A stretch of 64,000 nucleotides of DNA from JAUVKA01 sp964465145 (GTDB taxonomy: Bacteria > Bacteroidota > Bacteroidia > Bacteroidales > UBA12481). Both the position numbers and the translations under genes were made by a program. Below the pieces are notes generated by a model. That model had not been told where the DNA came from. It saw only the letters and a program-made list of their open reading frames with translations, and did not search any database. Below, one piece after another: positions 35,277 to 44,046 of the stretch. The stretch covers positions 38,186 to 102,185 of the forward strand of contig CAYXJR010000006.1 of NCBI GenBank assembly GCA_964465145.1, in the 5' to 3' direction. Numbering within the stretch: the first letter of the stretch is position 1; each line of letters opens with the position of its first letter.

Positions 35277-35462
35277 TTATTTGTTCCCAATCGTAAACCG
35301 GGTCAATTGTTTCGCCTTTTCAGCGATGATAGCCCTAAGATTATCAGCATTATCATGAGCATTCTTTTTGGTAAATTCTATATCAATAGTATGAGGACTT
35401 TGCGCAGCACAAAGGCCAATCTCCCGCGTAAGCACCTCACATGCAATGAGTTTCAGTTTCAT
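35277..35462 (-). pseudogene. DUF1638-family gene, N-terminal fragment
   Basis: The minus-strand frame from ATG 35462 reads MKLKLIACEVLTREIGLCAA and SPHTIDIEFTKKNAHDNADN and ends a few residues later (FTIGNK). This is the N-terminus of a DUF1638 protein (MK.KLIACEV..RE......SPH..D..F...G.HD......). That family is normally about 190-250 residues, so some three quarters are missing. The frame breaks close to the palindrome at 35239-35266 and a 14-base tandem repeat lies just upstream of its start, so repeats bracket the fragment. The parent function is uncharacterised. Confidence 0.7.
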
Positions 35463-35480
35463 CCTTTTCTTAATAAATCC

Positions 35481-35522
35481 CTGTTCCCCGTTAACTGTTC
35501 CCTGTTAACTGTTCCCTGTTAA
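35481..35522. repeat. Three tandem copies of a 14-base repeat
   Basis: CTGTTCCCCGTTAA, then twice CTGTTCCCTGTTAA, directly follow each other. The array ends at the stop of the ROK gene and lies between it and the DUF1638 fragment. Such short arrays vary in copy number by slippage. Confidence 0.9.
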
Positions 35523-36617
35523 CTATAACTGTTGCACCGCATATGCATACGCCCCGAGCGATGTTGCCTTTGAGGCTCCTATCCTGCTGGCTCCCACTCC
35601 TACCCTGGCGAGGGAATCGTATGCAATAGTTTCACCGGTGCCCAGGATTGGGAGGTTTACACCGTTTCCTTTGGCAAATTCGTCCATAATGGATTCATCT
35701 TCCAGATTGTATACCTTATATGATAAGCGGTTAGACACCTGCCCTTTGAAGTTATAGATGTTACGCCCCAGCTCCCTGAACATGGCAGGTGAGAACAGAT
35801 CCCATGCAGCAACAATACCTCCGCCAAGAACTACAATACCATCAACAAAGGTGAGGATATCGGCGATTGAGCTGCCGAGGTTCTCACCGTATTGACGGTA
35901 AGCTTCAATTGCTGCAGTCTGCGATCCATCTTTTTTACCAAGAGCAATGGAGGATATATCCACAGGCATTAATTCAGCATTAAATGAAGTACCGCCGGCT
36001 TCAGCATAAACACGCTGAATTGCCCGGGTGCTAACGCTCTCTTCGGCATTCCAGAGGGGGTTATATTTATTGATCGCGTTATGGATCTCGGCACCGCAGG
36101 AATTGTCGCCCCGGAGAAGGAACTTGTTCAGGACAATTCCTGCCCCGAATCCTGTTCCCAGGGTGATACCGATCAAGTTCCGGAAGGTCTTTACAGATCC
36201 CTTTTTCCCCAGGGTTTTATTCAGCCATGGAAGGTATCCCATAAGCGCCTCTCCATAGGCATACAGGTCACCATCATTATTGATAAAAACCGGAAGTTTG
36301 AAATGCTTTTCCAGGATCGGTCCAAGCGGCACACCACCTCTGAATGAGGGGAAATTTGGAAGATCACCAATAACACCCAGGCTATAATCGGCCGGTCCCG
36401 GGAAGGCAAAGCTTATCGCATCAGGCTTTTGGCCAGTTTTTTCAATCAATTGTTCAAGACCGCTGATAATATTTCCAAGGCACTTTTCCAGTTGGTCAGC
36501 ATTGGATGGAAGACAGAGAGGTTCGGTCAGTTCATTGTTCCCCTGCAGGGCGGAGAAAACAAAATTTGTTCCCCCTGCATCCAGGGTCAGAACTATAGGA
36601 TTATTGGGTGATGTCAT
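35523..36617 (-). CDS. ROK family protein (putative sugar kinase)
   Basis: A 364-residue protein. The phosphate-binding start VLTLDAGGTNFVFSAL, the PGPADYSLGVIGDLPNFPSF and NNDGDLYAYGEALMG blocks, and GITLGTGFGAGIVLNKFLL are ROK signatures. Unlike typical ROK kinases, it lacks the zinc motif CxCGxxGCxE: the corresponding stretch is SCGAEIHNAINKYNPLWNAEESVS, with only one Cys. So it belongs to a divergent branch, for which glucose, fructose or N-acetylhexosamine kinase activity is possible. A C-terminal phosphate-loop-like GGGIVAAWDLF is present. TAAATTTG at 36663-36656 could be its -7 box. It has no same-strand partner and is flanked by repeats. Confidence 0.8.
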   Translation of the reverse strand: MTSPNNPIVLTLDAGGTNFVFSALQGNNELTEPLCLPSNADQLEKCLGNIISGLEQLIEKTGQKPDAISFAFPGPADYSLGVIGDLPNFPSFRGGVPLGPILEKHFKLPVFINNDGDLYAYGEALMGYLPWLNKTLGKKGSVKTFRNLIGITLGTGFGAGIVLNKFLLRGDNSCGAEIHNAINKYNPLWNAEESVSTRAIQRVYAEAGGTSFNAELMPVDISSIALGKKDGSQTAAIEAYRQYGENLGSSIADILTFVDGIVVLGGGIVAAWDLFSPAMFRELGRNIYNFKGQVSNRLSYKVYNLEDESIMDEFAKGNGVNLPILGTGETIAYDSLARVGVGASRIGASKATSLGAYAYAVQQL

Positions 36618-37194
36618 TATTCAAATCTTATCTTTTAAACTTTTTCCGGAGGACACAAATTTAGGATAAAAATGAGATAAAAGGGGATTCAGGTCAATTG
36701 AGGTTATTTCAGGGGAATTCAGGCCAATTCAGGTATTATTGATGCGAGAATTGACATATCAAATATATTGGTTCAACAGGTATCCGACATTTTTGAGTTC
36801 TTCCATATAGGTATGTACGATAAAACCGTTCATTAATGGAAAATTATTGGTTGGTATTTTTATAATACTCTTGAATTAACCCGAATTAACCTGAATCACC
36901 CTTTCAATTACCCTCCCTGTGTCCCCCCTGAAAACCAGGGGGGAGGGAAGGTGATATGGGTATGGCATTTTTGCTACCATTCTTAAACCTCTACGAGGTA
37001 ATCTCTCTGAATTAACATGAATCCACTTGAATTACCAGCGACCGAAGGGAGCGAAATTAACCCGAATTAACCTGAATCCCCCTGAATTACCAGCGAACGT
37101 AGTGAGCGAAATCACATACCCCAGGCACAAGGCCAGGGGCTACGTAATCACTTTTTTTTTGTAAGTTTATTCTCCTCATAAACCTGACCCGTAA
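36618..37194. repeat. Repeat-dense intergenic region
   Basis: No gene. Degenerate copies of a motif near CCTGAATTAAC occur in one orientation at about 36872-36896 and 37010-37096, and as its complement (GGATTCAGGTCAATTGAGG and similar) at 36684-36737. Two related 29-base segments, GAATTACCAGCGACCGAAGG... and GAATTACCAGCGAACGTAGT..., begin near 37032 and 37085. A strong hairpin lies at 36922-36944 (TCCCCCCTG/CAGGGGGGA) with weaker outer pairing to 36910 and 36952. TTTTGCTACCATTCTTAAAC then CTCTACGAGGT (about 36968-37000) resembles another dispersed Bacteroidota element. It looks like a landing zone for small non-coding repeats. Confidence 0.6.
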
Positions 37195-39609
37195 ATGATG
37201 AAAATAGCTGCCATATCAATCCGGAAAACCCCGCTCATTCTATTTACCATTGTCGCCCTGGCGGCCTGTACCAAAAATATAGAACCTCCCCCTGACTCCA
37301 CTGATATCCTGTGGTTTAACCGCCCTGCCTCCATATGGGAAGAGGCCACACCTCTCGGAAATGGCCGCATTGGGGCAATGGACTACGGGCAGGTGTCTGA
37401 GCAGATCATACAACTGAACGAGGAGAGCCTCTGGGCCGGAGAACCGCAGAATGAGCTGCCCGAAAACGGGAAATACCATATGGCCAGGTTCCGCGAGATG
37501 CTGCTGGCCGGGAGGTACCAGGATGCTTATGGCTATGGCATGGAAAACCTCACTTTCAAGCCAACCTCATTCAGGTCATACCAGACACTGGGAAACCTGA
37601 TACTGAAATTTGATTTGCCAGATTCTGCATCAAATTATCAAAGGGTACTGGATATGGCAGCCGGCACTGAAATCACTGAGTTTGAAATAAGTGGTGTCCT
37701 CTATAAAAAACAACTTCTGATCTCAGCAGTGGACGACCTGATACTGCTGAAAATCTCAGCCTCAAAAAAGAATGCCTTAAACCTGACTGTTAATATCGAA
37801 AGGGAAAAAGATGCAAGTTTTTATTTCCCTGATGATCAAAATATCCTGATGCAAGGGCAGATTGTTGATACAGCTGCACCTTTCGCATACGATGATAACC
37901 CCGGGGGATCGGGACCTGGCGGCAAACACATGAAATTCGCGGCAAGGGTACATGTTGACACCAAAGGGGGTAAGGCCGGGTCACAACCCGACGGCATTCA
38001 TATAACTGATGCAAACAGGGTTTATATTTTTCTCACAGCAGCAACTGATTTCAATGTTGAGAAGCTTAATTTCGACCGTGGACTTGATCCGCTGGATATA
38101 TCACGCCAGATAATGGAAAAAGGCATTTCCAAATCCCCGAAAGAAATCCTTGCCGATCATGTTGCTGAGCACTCAGAGTTATTCAACCAGGTTGATTTAG
38201 ATCTTGGGCCCACCCCGGCACCGGGACTTTCAACTTTTGACCGCCTTAATAGAGTGATCGATGGAGAAACAGATGCTCTTCTGGATGCTCAATATTACCA
38301 GTTTGGGAGATATCTACTGATGAGTAGTTCACGTGCACCAGGACGATTACCAGCAAACCTACAGGGAATATGGAATCAGCACATGTGGGCTCCTTGGGAG
38401 GCTGATTATCATCAGAATATCAACCTTCAAATGAATTACTGGCCGGGCCTTAGCGGCAACCTGGAGGAAACATTCGGGCCTTTAACAAACTTCCTTATAC
38501 CCCTTTACGAAAAAGGTAAAATCACAGCCAATTCAATATATGGATCGGATGGCTGGATAGCCCATACTGCGGGAAGTTTATTTGGACGAACAACACCCAG
38601 TGGATCAACCCTATCCTCACAGATGATAAACGGCTATGGGTTCCCCCTGGCAGGGGCATGGATGAGCCTGAGCCTTTACAGGTATTTCGAATACACCATG
38701 GATACAAGCTACCTGGCTGAGACCGTATATCCAACGATTAAGGGAGCTGCTGAATTTATTAGTGATTACCTTGTGGAGCATGAATCGGGATATCTAGTGA
38801 CTGTTCCATCCTCGTCACCGGAAAATAATTTCATCGATCCGGCAACCGGACAATCGCAAAGGCTTACTTACGGAGCAACAATGGATAATCAGATTATTCG
38901 GGAGGTCTTGGGGGCCTGTATCCAAAGTGCAAAAATCCTCAATATTGATGAAAATCTAATTCAAAATTGGGAGAACATTCTAAACAGGATTCAGCCAATC
39001 CAAATAGGAGCCAATGGTACGATCATGGAGTGGATTGAAGATTATGAAGAGACGGAACCTGGCCACCGGCATATGTCGCATTTGTTTGGATTACATCCTT
39101 CATTCCAGATCACTCCCGATGGAACACCAGAAATAGCCGCGGCGGCCAGAAAAACACTTAAAAGACGATTGTCTTACGGAGGCGGGCATACAGGCTGGAG
39201 CAGGGCCTGGCTTATCAATTTCTATGCACGATTATGGGATGGAGAAGAAGCCTATAATCACCTGCAACTGCTCTTTCAAAAATCTACCAAACCCAACCTT
39301 TTCGATAATCATCCCCCCTTCCAGATCGATGGAAATTTTGGAGGAGCCGCCGGGATTGCCGAAATGCTGGTACAAAGCCGTCCGGGTAAACTATTCCTGC
39401 TCCCGGCACTTCCTGAAGCCTGGCCAAAAGGATCAATAAAAGGTCTTAAAGCAAGGGGAAATATTAGTATTGATATGAGTTGGGAAGAAGGAAAACTGAA
39501 CTCAGTAAGCCTTATTTCTCCATTTTCACAAAAAATTTCCCTTGTAACTGATGGTATAACATCTGAGATTGACTTACTTGCAAATAAAGCTTATCAAATT
39601 AATAATTAA
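37195..39609 (+). CDS. Lipoprotein GH95 alpha-L-fucosidase (or alpha-L-galactosidase)
   Basis: About 804 residues; ATG at 37195 and 37198 are both possible. Lipoprotein signal ending VALAAC. GH95 features: ILWFNRPASIWEEATPLGNGRIGAMDYG at the start, the (alpha/alpha)6 core with NLQGIWNQHMWAPWEADYHQ and NINLQMNYW (catalytic Asn region), SSSPENNF (Glu region), and the C-terminal HPPFQIDGNFGGAAGIAEML. GH95 members invert alpha-1,2-fucosyl or alpha-galactosyl linkages, as in host glycans, algal fucans or plant xyloglucan. The preceding gap is rich in repeats. A CHAD gene follows after 14 bases. Confidence 0.93.
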   Translation: MMKIAAISIRKTPLILFTIVALAACTKNIEPPPDSTDILWFNRPASIWEEATPLGNGRIGAMDYGQVSEQIIQLNEESLWAGEPQNELPENGKYHMARFREMLLAGRYQDAYGYGMENLTFKPTSFRSYQTLGNLILKFDLPDSASNYQRVLDMAAGTEITEFEISGVLYKKQLLISAVDDLILLKISASKKNALNLTVNIEREKDASFYFPDDQNILMQGQIVDTAAPFAYDDNPGGSGPGGKHMKFAARVHVDTKGGKAGSQPDGIHITDANRVYIFLTAATDFNVEKLNFDRGLDPLDISRQIMEKGISKSPKEILADHVAEHSELFNQVDLDLGPTPAPGLSTFDRLNRVIDGETDALLDAQYYQFGRYLLMSSSRAPGRLPANLQGIWNQHMWAPWEADYHQNINLQMNYWPGLSGNLEETFGPLTNFLIPLYEKGKITANSIYGSDGWIAHTAGSLFGRTTPSGSTLSSQMINGYGFPLAGAWMSLSLYRYFEYTMDTSYLAETVYPTIKGAAEFISDYLVEHESGYLVTVPSSSPENNFIDPATGQSQRLTYGATMDNQIIREVLGACIQSAKILNIDENLIQNWENILNRIQPIQIGANGTIMEWIEDYEETEPGHRHMSHLFGLHPSFQITPDGTPEIAAAARKTLKRRLSYGGGHTGWSRAWLINFYARLWDGEEAYNHLQLLFQKSTKPNLFDNHPPFQIDGNFGGAAGIAEMLVQSRPGKLFLLPALPEAWPKGSIKGLKARGNISIDMSWEEGKLNSVSLISPFSQKISLVTDGITSEIDLLANKAYQINN

Positions 39610-39623
39610 CCAGGGTAAAAAGC

Positions 39624-40424
39624 ATGCTTATCTCTCTGACAAATTATATTGACTCTCTTGAAAAAAAAATAAAAGAAACTCTTCCCGGAGTATTTGATCT
39701 TGATGAGGAAGCAATTCACGATTTCAGGGTATCTCTCAAAAAACTTAGAACAGTACTTAATTTCCTTGATTATTGGAGCTATGGCCAAACTTCCAAACGC
39801 CCCTTAATGATACAATTTAAACCTATATTTAAGAAGACGGGGCGAATTCGCGAGCTTCAAATACATAAATCTCTGGTTCCAATAATGGCTGAATTATCCG
39901 GTTTGGAAATCGATTTTCTTGATAAGAAAATCAATTACCAGATTATCAGGAATAAGAAATATCTAAAACAAATAGTAAAGGCCTTTGAAAAAAAAATTCC
40001 TGGAATTTTCAGGAATATCCACAAACAGATTAGTTCTGCTGGGAAAGGGAAAACGAGGATTGATGCCGCTGCCACTTACCAGGTCAGGCTGGGTAAAAGG
40101 ATACAGAAACAAGTGAATTCAGCTAAGGCGGACCTCCACCAGATAAGGAAAACCCTTAAGCAAAAAGTTTACATTTTCGATTCATTACAGGAATCAGAAT
40201 TGCTTAGCTTCTATAAGGAATTCAGAGCCGAATGGAAAATCATGGAATCAACAATGGGAGTCTGGCATGACCAAAAGGTTTTCAGGATCTGGCTGATCCC
40301 CGGGCTTAAATGGAAAAGGCTGAACGACCAGCAATATAAGGCAATGATCAAGCTAATCACGTACTTGAGGAGAACGACAGATAGGATGGAAAGAGAACTT
40401 GTGAAGGCCATGAGAGGAAAATAA
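39624..40424 (+). CDS. CHAD domain protein
   Basis: A 266-residue all-helical cytoplasmic protein. The conserved histidine-containing helices are seen as EEAIHDFRVSLKKLRTVLNF and ADLHQIRKTLKQKVY, plus MGVWHDQKVFRIWL, which match the repeated H-x3-R-x2-LK motifs of CHAD domains. CHAD proteins bind inorganic polyphosphate through these basic helices and often localise to polyphosphate granules or accompany CYTH-domain polyphosphatases (established for the family). No CYTH or ppk gene is adjacent. It lies only 14 bases after GH95 and may simply be cotranscribed with it. Confidence 0.85.
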   Translation: MLISLTNYIDSLEKKIKETLPGVFDLDEEAIHDFRVSLKKLRTVLNFLDYWSYGQTSKRPLMIQFKPIFKKTGRIRELQIHKSLVPIMAELSGLEIDFLDKKINYQIIRNKKYLKQIVKAFEKKIPGIFRNIHKQISSAGKGKTRIDAAATYQVRLGKRIQKQVNSAKADLHQIRKTLKQKVYIFDSLQESELLSFYKEFRAEWKIMESTMGVWHDQKVFRIWLIPGLKWKRLNDQQYKAMIKLITYLRRTTDRMERELVKAMRGK

Positions 40425-40446
40425 GACCTTAAGAACAGACCATATT

Positions 40447-40466
40447 TCCCCCTTGGCTAAGGGGGA
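40447..40466. repeat. Short hairpin repeat TCCCCCTT / AAGGGGGA
   Basis: TCCCCCTTGGCTAAGGGGGA forms an 8-base stem with a 4-base loop and resembles a short dispersed element found between genes in this phylum. It lies between the CHAD gene and the DPP-IV-like gene and could also act as a weak terminator, though no U tract follows. Confidence 0.6.
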
Positions 40467-40501
40467 TACGAAAAATAAATACAAAACCTAAAACCTCTAA
40501 A

Positions 40502-42748
40502 ATGAAAAATATTTACGGCTTTACAGCCATAATTATTATCCTTATGGCATGGCCATTAGGCCTTCAAGCCCAAGGCACCCTCACCGATTATCAACGTGCT
40601 GATGAGCTCTCTGATTTGTATAAAAGCAAAACCTATTATGATCAGGTAAATGCCAGCTGGATTGATTCTACCAGTTTGCTATGGTACACCGTAAATACCC
40701 CGAAGGGAACTGAATATTTTCTGGTGGATGCGGAAAAGGGGAAGAAGTTACCGGCTTTCGACCAGGAGAAGTTTGCAAAAATATTAGCGAAGGAACTTGA
40801 TGGTGAGGTGAAAACATTTGAACTGCCGATAAGGAACCTGGAGTTCAATAAGGATGCCCAATCTGTGAATTTTACTTCTGGCCGTGTAAAATATCATTTC
40901 GACTTAAGGAAGTATAAAATTGAGAAACTGGAAGACCTGCCCGAAAGGAACAGGAACCAGGGCTACTGGGGCCAAAACAGGAATGAAATGGACAATGAGC
41001 CGATGATTTCCCCCGACAGCCTGAAAGAGGCTTTTATCAGAGATTATGATGTTTGGATAAGGGACAAAAAATCTAAAGAGGAATACAGAATCAGCTGGGA
41101 TGGATCTGAAGGGGATTATTATTCATCCTACATGTTTTGGTCGCCTGATTCTAAGAAATTACTGGCAAACAGGTACACCCCGGGATACAAACGGATGGTC
41201 CATTATGTGAGATCATCACCGGAGGATCAGCTGCAGCCTGAACATTCTGAACTGGAATATGCCAAGCCGGGCGACAGGCTGCCACACCGCAAACCGGCTC
41301 TTTTTCTTGTCGATGAAAAGAAGCAAATCCTGGTCCCCGACGATCTTTATTCAGAGCAATTCAGTTTAGGTGGTTTCAAATGGAGGGATGACAGTCGTGC
41401 CGTTACTTTTGAATATAATCAAAGGGGGCATCAGGCTTATCGTATTATTGAAATTGATACTGAGAAAGGTACTCCACGGGTGGTTATTGATGAACAATGC
41501 AAAACATTTTTCCATTACAGCGGCAAGAAATACCGTTATGATCTCTCTGATGGTAAAGAGCTTATCTGGGCCTCAGAGCGGGACGGGTGGAACCATCTGT
41601 ATCTGTACGATGGGAGTACCGGTAAAGTTAAAAATCAGATTACAAAAGGATCATGGCCGGTAAGAAATGTTAAGTATGTAGATGAAGAAAATAGGATGAT
41701 ATATTTTGAGGCATCCGGCAGAGAGACAGGCGATCCATACCTAATTCATCTTTATAAAATCAATATAGATGGGACAGGTTTAGAGCATTTAACCGCGGAG
41801 GAAGGCAACCACAGTACTACCCTATCAACCAACAAGGAATATTTTGTTGATACATGGTCAAAAGTGGATCAAGCTCCTCAAACAGCATTGAGGAGCAGCC
41901 TTGATGGTCATGTAGTCCTATCCCTTGAAAAAAGTGACATCAGTGAATTGGAGAGAACTGGATGGAAGCCGCCCGAAGTGTTCGTTTCCAAAGGCCGCGA
42001 TGGTAAAACTGATATATGGGGGATAATTATCCGGCCGTCAAATTTCGATCCTGCAAAATCCTATCCGGTCATCGAAAATATATACGCCGGGCCCCATAGC
42101 TCATTTGTACCAAAATCTTTCCGCACGTATAATTCGATGCAGGCCCTTGCTGAACTTGGATTTATCCTGATACAGTGTGATGGTATGGGGACCTCAAACC
42201 GCTCCAAAGCCTTTCATGATGTATGCTGGCAAAACCTTGGCGATGCAGGATTCCCTGATCGTATTGCCTGGATAAAAGCAGCAGCAGAAAAACACCCGTA
42301 TATGGATATTTCCAGGGTTGGTATTTATGGTACATCAGCAGGCGGACAAAGTTCAACAGGAGCAGTTCTCTTTCATCCTGAATTTTACAAAGTTGCTGTC
42401 AGCTCATGCGGATGCCATGATAACCGGATGGATAAGATCTGGTGGAATGAACAATGGATGGGCTACCCTATCGGACCTCACTATGCAGCATCTTCAAATG
42501 TCGACAATGCCTATAAACTAGAAGGGAAGCTATTCCTTATCGTCGGTGAAATGGACAACAACGTTGATCCTTCTTCAACAATGCAAGTTGTTGATGCCCT
42601 CATCAAAGCAAATAAAGACTTCGATCTATTGGTTGTTCCGGGAATGGGGCATTCGAGTGGAGGAAAATTTGGCGAACACAAGAATCGCGACTTTTTTGTA
42701 AAACACTTGCTGGAAGTTGATCCGCCCGAATGGAGCAGTTTTAATTAG
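40502..42748 (+). CDS. Dipeptidyl-peptidase IV-like serine peptidase (S9 family)
   Basis: A 748-residue protein with a signal peptide (IIIILMAWPLGLQAQ). The N-terminal beta-propeller (about residues 90-480, with WSPDSKKLLANRY and similar repeats) is followed by the alpha/beta hydrolase domain. The triad is visible: Ser612 in GIYGTSAGGQS, Asp689 in DNNVDPSST, His717 in GMGHSSGG. It should cleave dipeptides or oligopeptides in the periplasm, as DPP-IV-type enzymes of asaccharolytic Bacteroidota do; proline specificity cannot be confirmed. The 3' end overlaps the convergent TRAP gene by 4 bases. Confidence 0.92.
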   Translation: MKNIYGFTAIIIILMAWPLGLQAQGTLTDYQRADELSDLYKSKTYYDQVNASWIDSTSLLWYTVNTPKGTEYFLVDAEKGKKLPAFDQEKFAKILAKELDGEVKTFELPIRNLEFNKDAQSVNFTSGRVKYHFDLRKYKIEKLEDLPERNRNQGYWGQNRNEMDNEPMISPDSLKEAFIRDYDVWIRDKKSKEEYRISWDGSEGDYYSSYMFWSPDSKKLLANRYTPGYKRMVHYVRSSPEDQLQPEHSELEYAKPGDRLPHRKPALFLVDEKKQILVPDDLYSEQFSLGGFKWRDDSRAVTFEYNQRGHQAYRIIEIDTEKGTPRVVIDEQCKTFFHYSGKKYRYDLSDGKELIWASERDGWNHLYLYDGSTGKVKNQITKGSWPVRNVKYVDEENRMIYFEASGRETGDPYLIHLYKINIDGTGLEHLTAEEGNHSTTLSTNKEYFVDTWSKVDQAPQTALRSSLDGHVVLSLEKSDISELERTGWKPPEVFVSKGRDGKTDIWGIIIRPSNFDPAKSYPVIENIYAGPHSSFVPKSFRTYNSMQALAELGFILIQCDGMGTSNRSKAFHDVCWQNLGDAGFPDRIAWIKAAAEKHPYMDISRVGIYGTSAGGQSSTGAVLFHPEFYKVAVSSCGCHDNRMDKIWWNEQWMGYPIGPHYAASSNVDNAYKLEGKLFLIVGEMDNNVDPSSTMQVVDALIKANKDFDLLVVPGMGHSSGGKFGEHKNRDFFVKHLLEVDPPEWSSFN

Positions 42749-44040
42749 AGGTCAAATAAACCCGGCAGCCACATACTTAGTTGGGGAAGGTAAGTGATAA
42801 GCATCAGGGTCAGGATCATTGCAATCCAGAAAGGCAGCATGGGTTTTATTACCTGCCCTATACTTACCTTGCCTACACTGCAGCCTATAAACAAAAGTGA
42901 ACCTACCGGGGGAGTGCACAAGCCTACACTCAGGTTTAGAACCATGATAATCCCAAAATGAATGGGGTGAATCCCTAAAGCTACCACTGCAGGTAGAAAA
43001 ATTGGTGTAAATATCAGAACTGCAGGAGTCATATCCATAAATACACCCACAAACAGAAGTACAACATTGATAATGAGTAGTATGATAAACTTATTGTCAC
43101 TTATCGATAACATAGCCTTACTCATTGATTGAGGAATATCCTGAAATGACATCACCCAGGAAAGTGCCATCGAGGCTGCAACCAAAAGAAGTACGATGGC
43201 GACAATTTCAACAGTATCCAGAATTATCTGAGGGAGATCTTTTATTTTAACTTCTCTATAGAACATCGCAAGGGCAAGAGTATAAACCACAGCAATTCCA
43301 GAAGCCTCAGTAGCAGTGAAATATCCTGCAACTATACCTCCAATTACGATTACCAATAATAGTAAACTAGGCACGGCATCGAAAAAGCGAAAAAAGGCCT
43401 CTTTTATGGTCACTTTTTCTGTGACTGTCACATCCATTCTACGTGCATAATAACCAGCCACAAGCATTAAAGAGAATCCTACCAATATTCCCGGGATATA
43501 TCCGGCAATAAAAAGAGCTGCGATGGAAACTCCTCCGCTGGCCAGAGAATAAACAATAAGGATATTACTTGGAGGGATGATCAGCCCCGTGGTTGCAGAA
43601 GTAATATTTACCGCCGCACTAAAAGGGCGTGGATACCCATCCTTTTCCATAACCGGACTCATAAATCCACCAATAGCAGAAGCGGAGGCAGCTGCAGATC
43701 CGGAAATGGCTCCAAACAACATATTGGCTATAATATTCACAAAGGCCAGTCCTCCAGGAATCCAACCAACCATAACTTTGGCCAGGTTGATCAGTCGTTT
43801 GGCAATGCCCCCGCGGTTCATCAATTGTCCGGCAAAAACGAAAAAAGGTATGGCAAGCAGGGGAAAGCTGTCAAGCGAAGTAGCCATCCTTTGGGCAATT
43901 GTTGTGAACGTTGGCATGGCTTCAATGCCCACAAGCATAGTTAATACAGCTGATATTCCAATGCTAAAAGCAATAGGCACACCAATAACAAGTAAAATGA
44001 TAAAACTTATAATCAGGACCAGTGCACCAGCTAATTCCAT
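42745..44040 (-). CDS. dctM: TRAP transporter large permease subunit (DctM type), alone
   Basis: A 431-residue protein with about 12 hydrophobic segments. Typical DctM landmarks are FPLLAIPFFVFAGQLMNRGGIA, NMLFGAISGSAAASASAIGG, IIPPSNILIVYS, and the late MDMTPAVLIFTPIFLPAV...VLNLSVGLCTPPVGSLLFI. DctM is the main transmembrane subunit of tripartite ATP-independent periplasmic transporters, which take up sugar acids and dicarboxylates with a DctQ partner and a DctP binding protein. Neither partner is adjacent: the upstream neighbour, 6 bases away, is a Gfo/Idh oxidoreductase, and downstream is a convergent peptidase. So it depends on subunits elsewhere, or they were lost. It closes the keto-sugar/sugar-acid gene run. 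Confidence 0.93.
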   Translation of the reverse strand: MELAGALVLIISFIILLVIGVPIAFSIGISAVLTMLVGIEAMPTFTTIAQRMATSLDSFPLLAIPFFVFAGQLMNRGGIAKRLINLAKVMVGWIPGGLAFVNIIANMLFGAISGSAAASASAIGGFMSPVMEKDGYPRPFSAAVNITSATTGLIIPPSNILIVYSLASGGVSIAALFIAGYIPGILVGFSLMLVAGYYARRMDVTVTEKVTIKEAFFRFFDAVPSLLLLVIVIGGIVAGYFTATEASGIAVVYTLALAMFYREVKIKDLPQIILDTVEIVAIVLLLVAASMALSWVMSFQDIPQSMSKAMLSISDNKFIILLIINVVLLFVGVFMDMTPAVLIFTPIFLPAVVALGIHPIHFGIIMVLNLSVGLCTPPVGSLLFIGCSVGKVSIGQVIKPMLPFWIAMILTLMLITYLPQLSMWLPGLFDL

Positions 44041-44046
44041 AGAATT

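Noticed and set aside
36860..37100. Possible CRISPR array from the recurring CCTGAATTAAC-like motif
   Set aside because: Units are short, degenerate and unevenly spaced, in both orientations, with no constant spacers and no cas genes.
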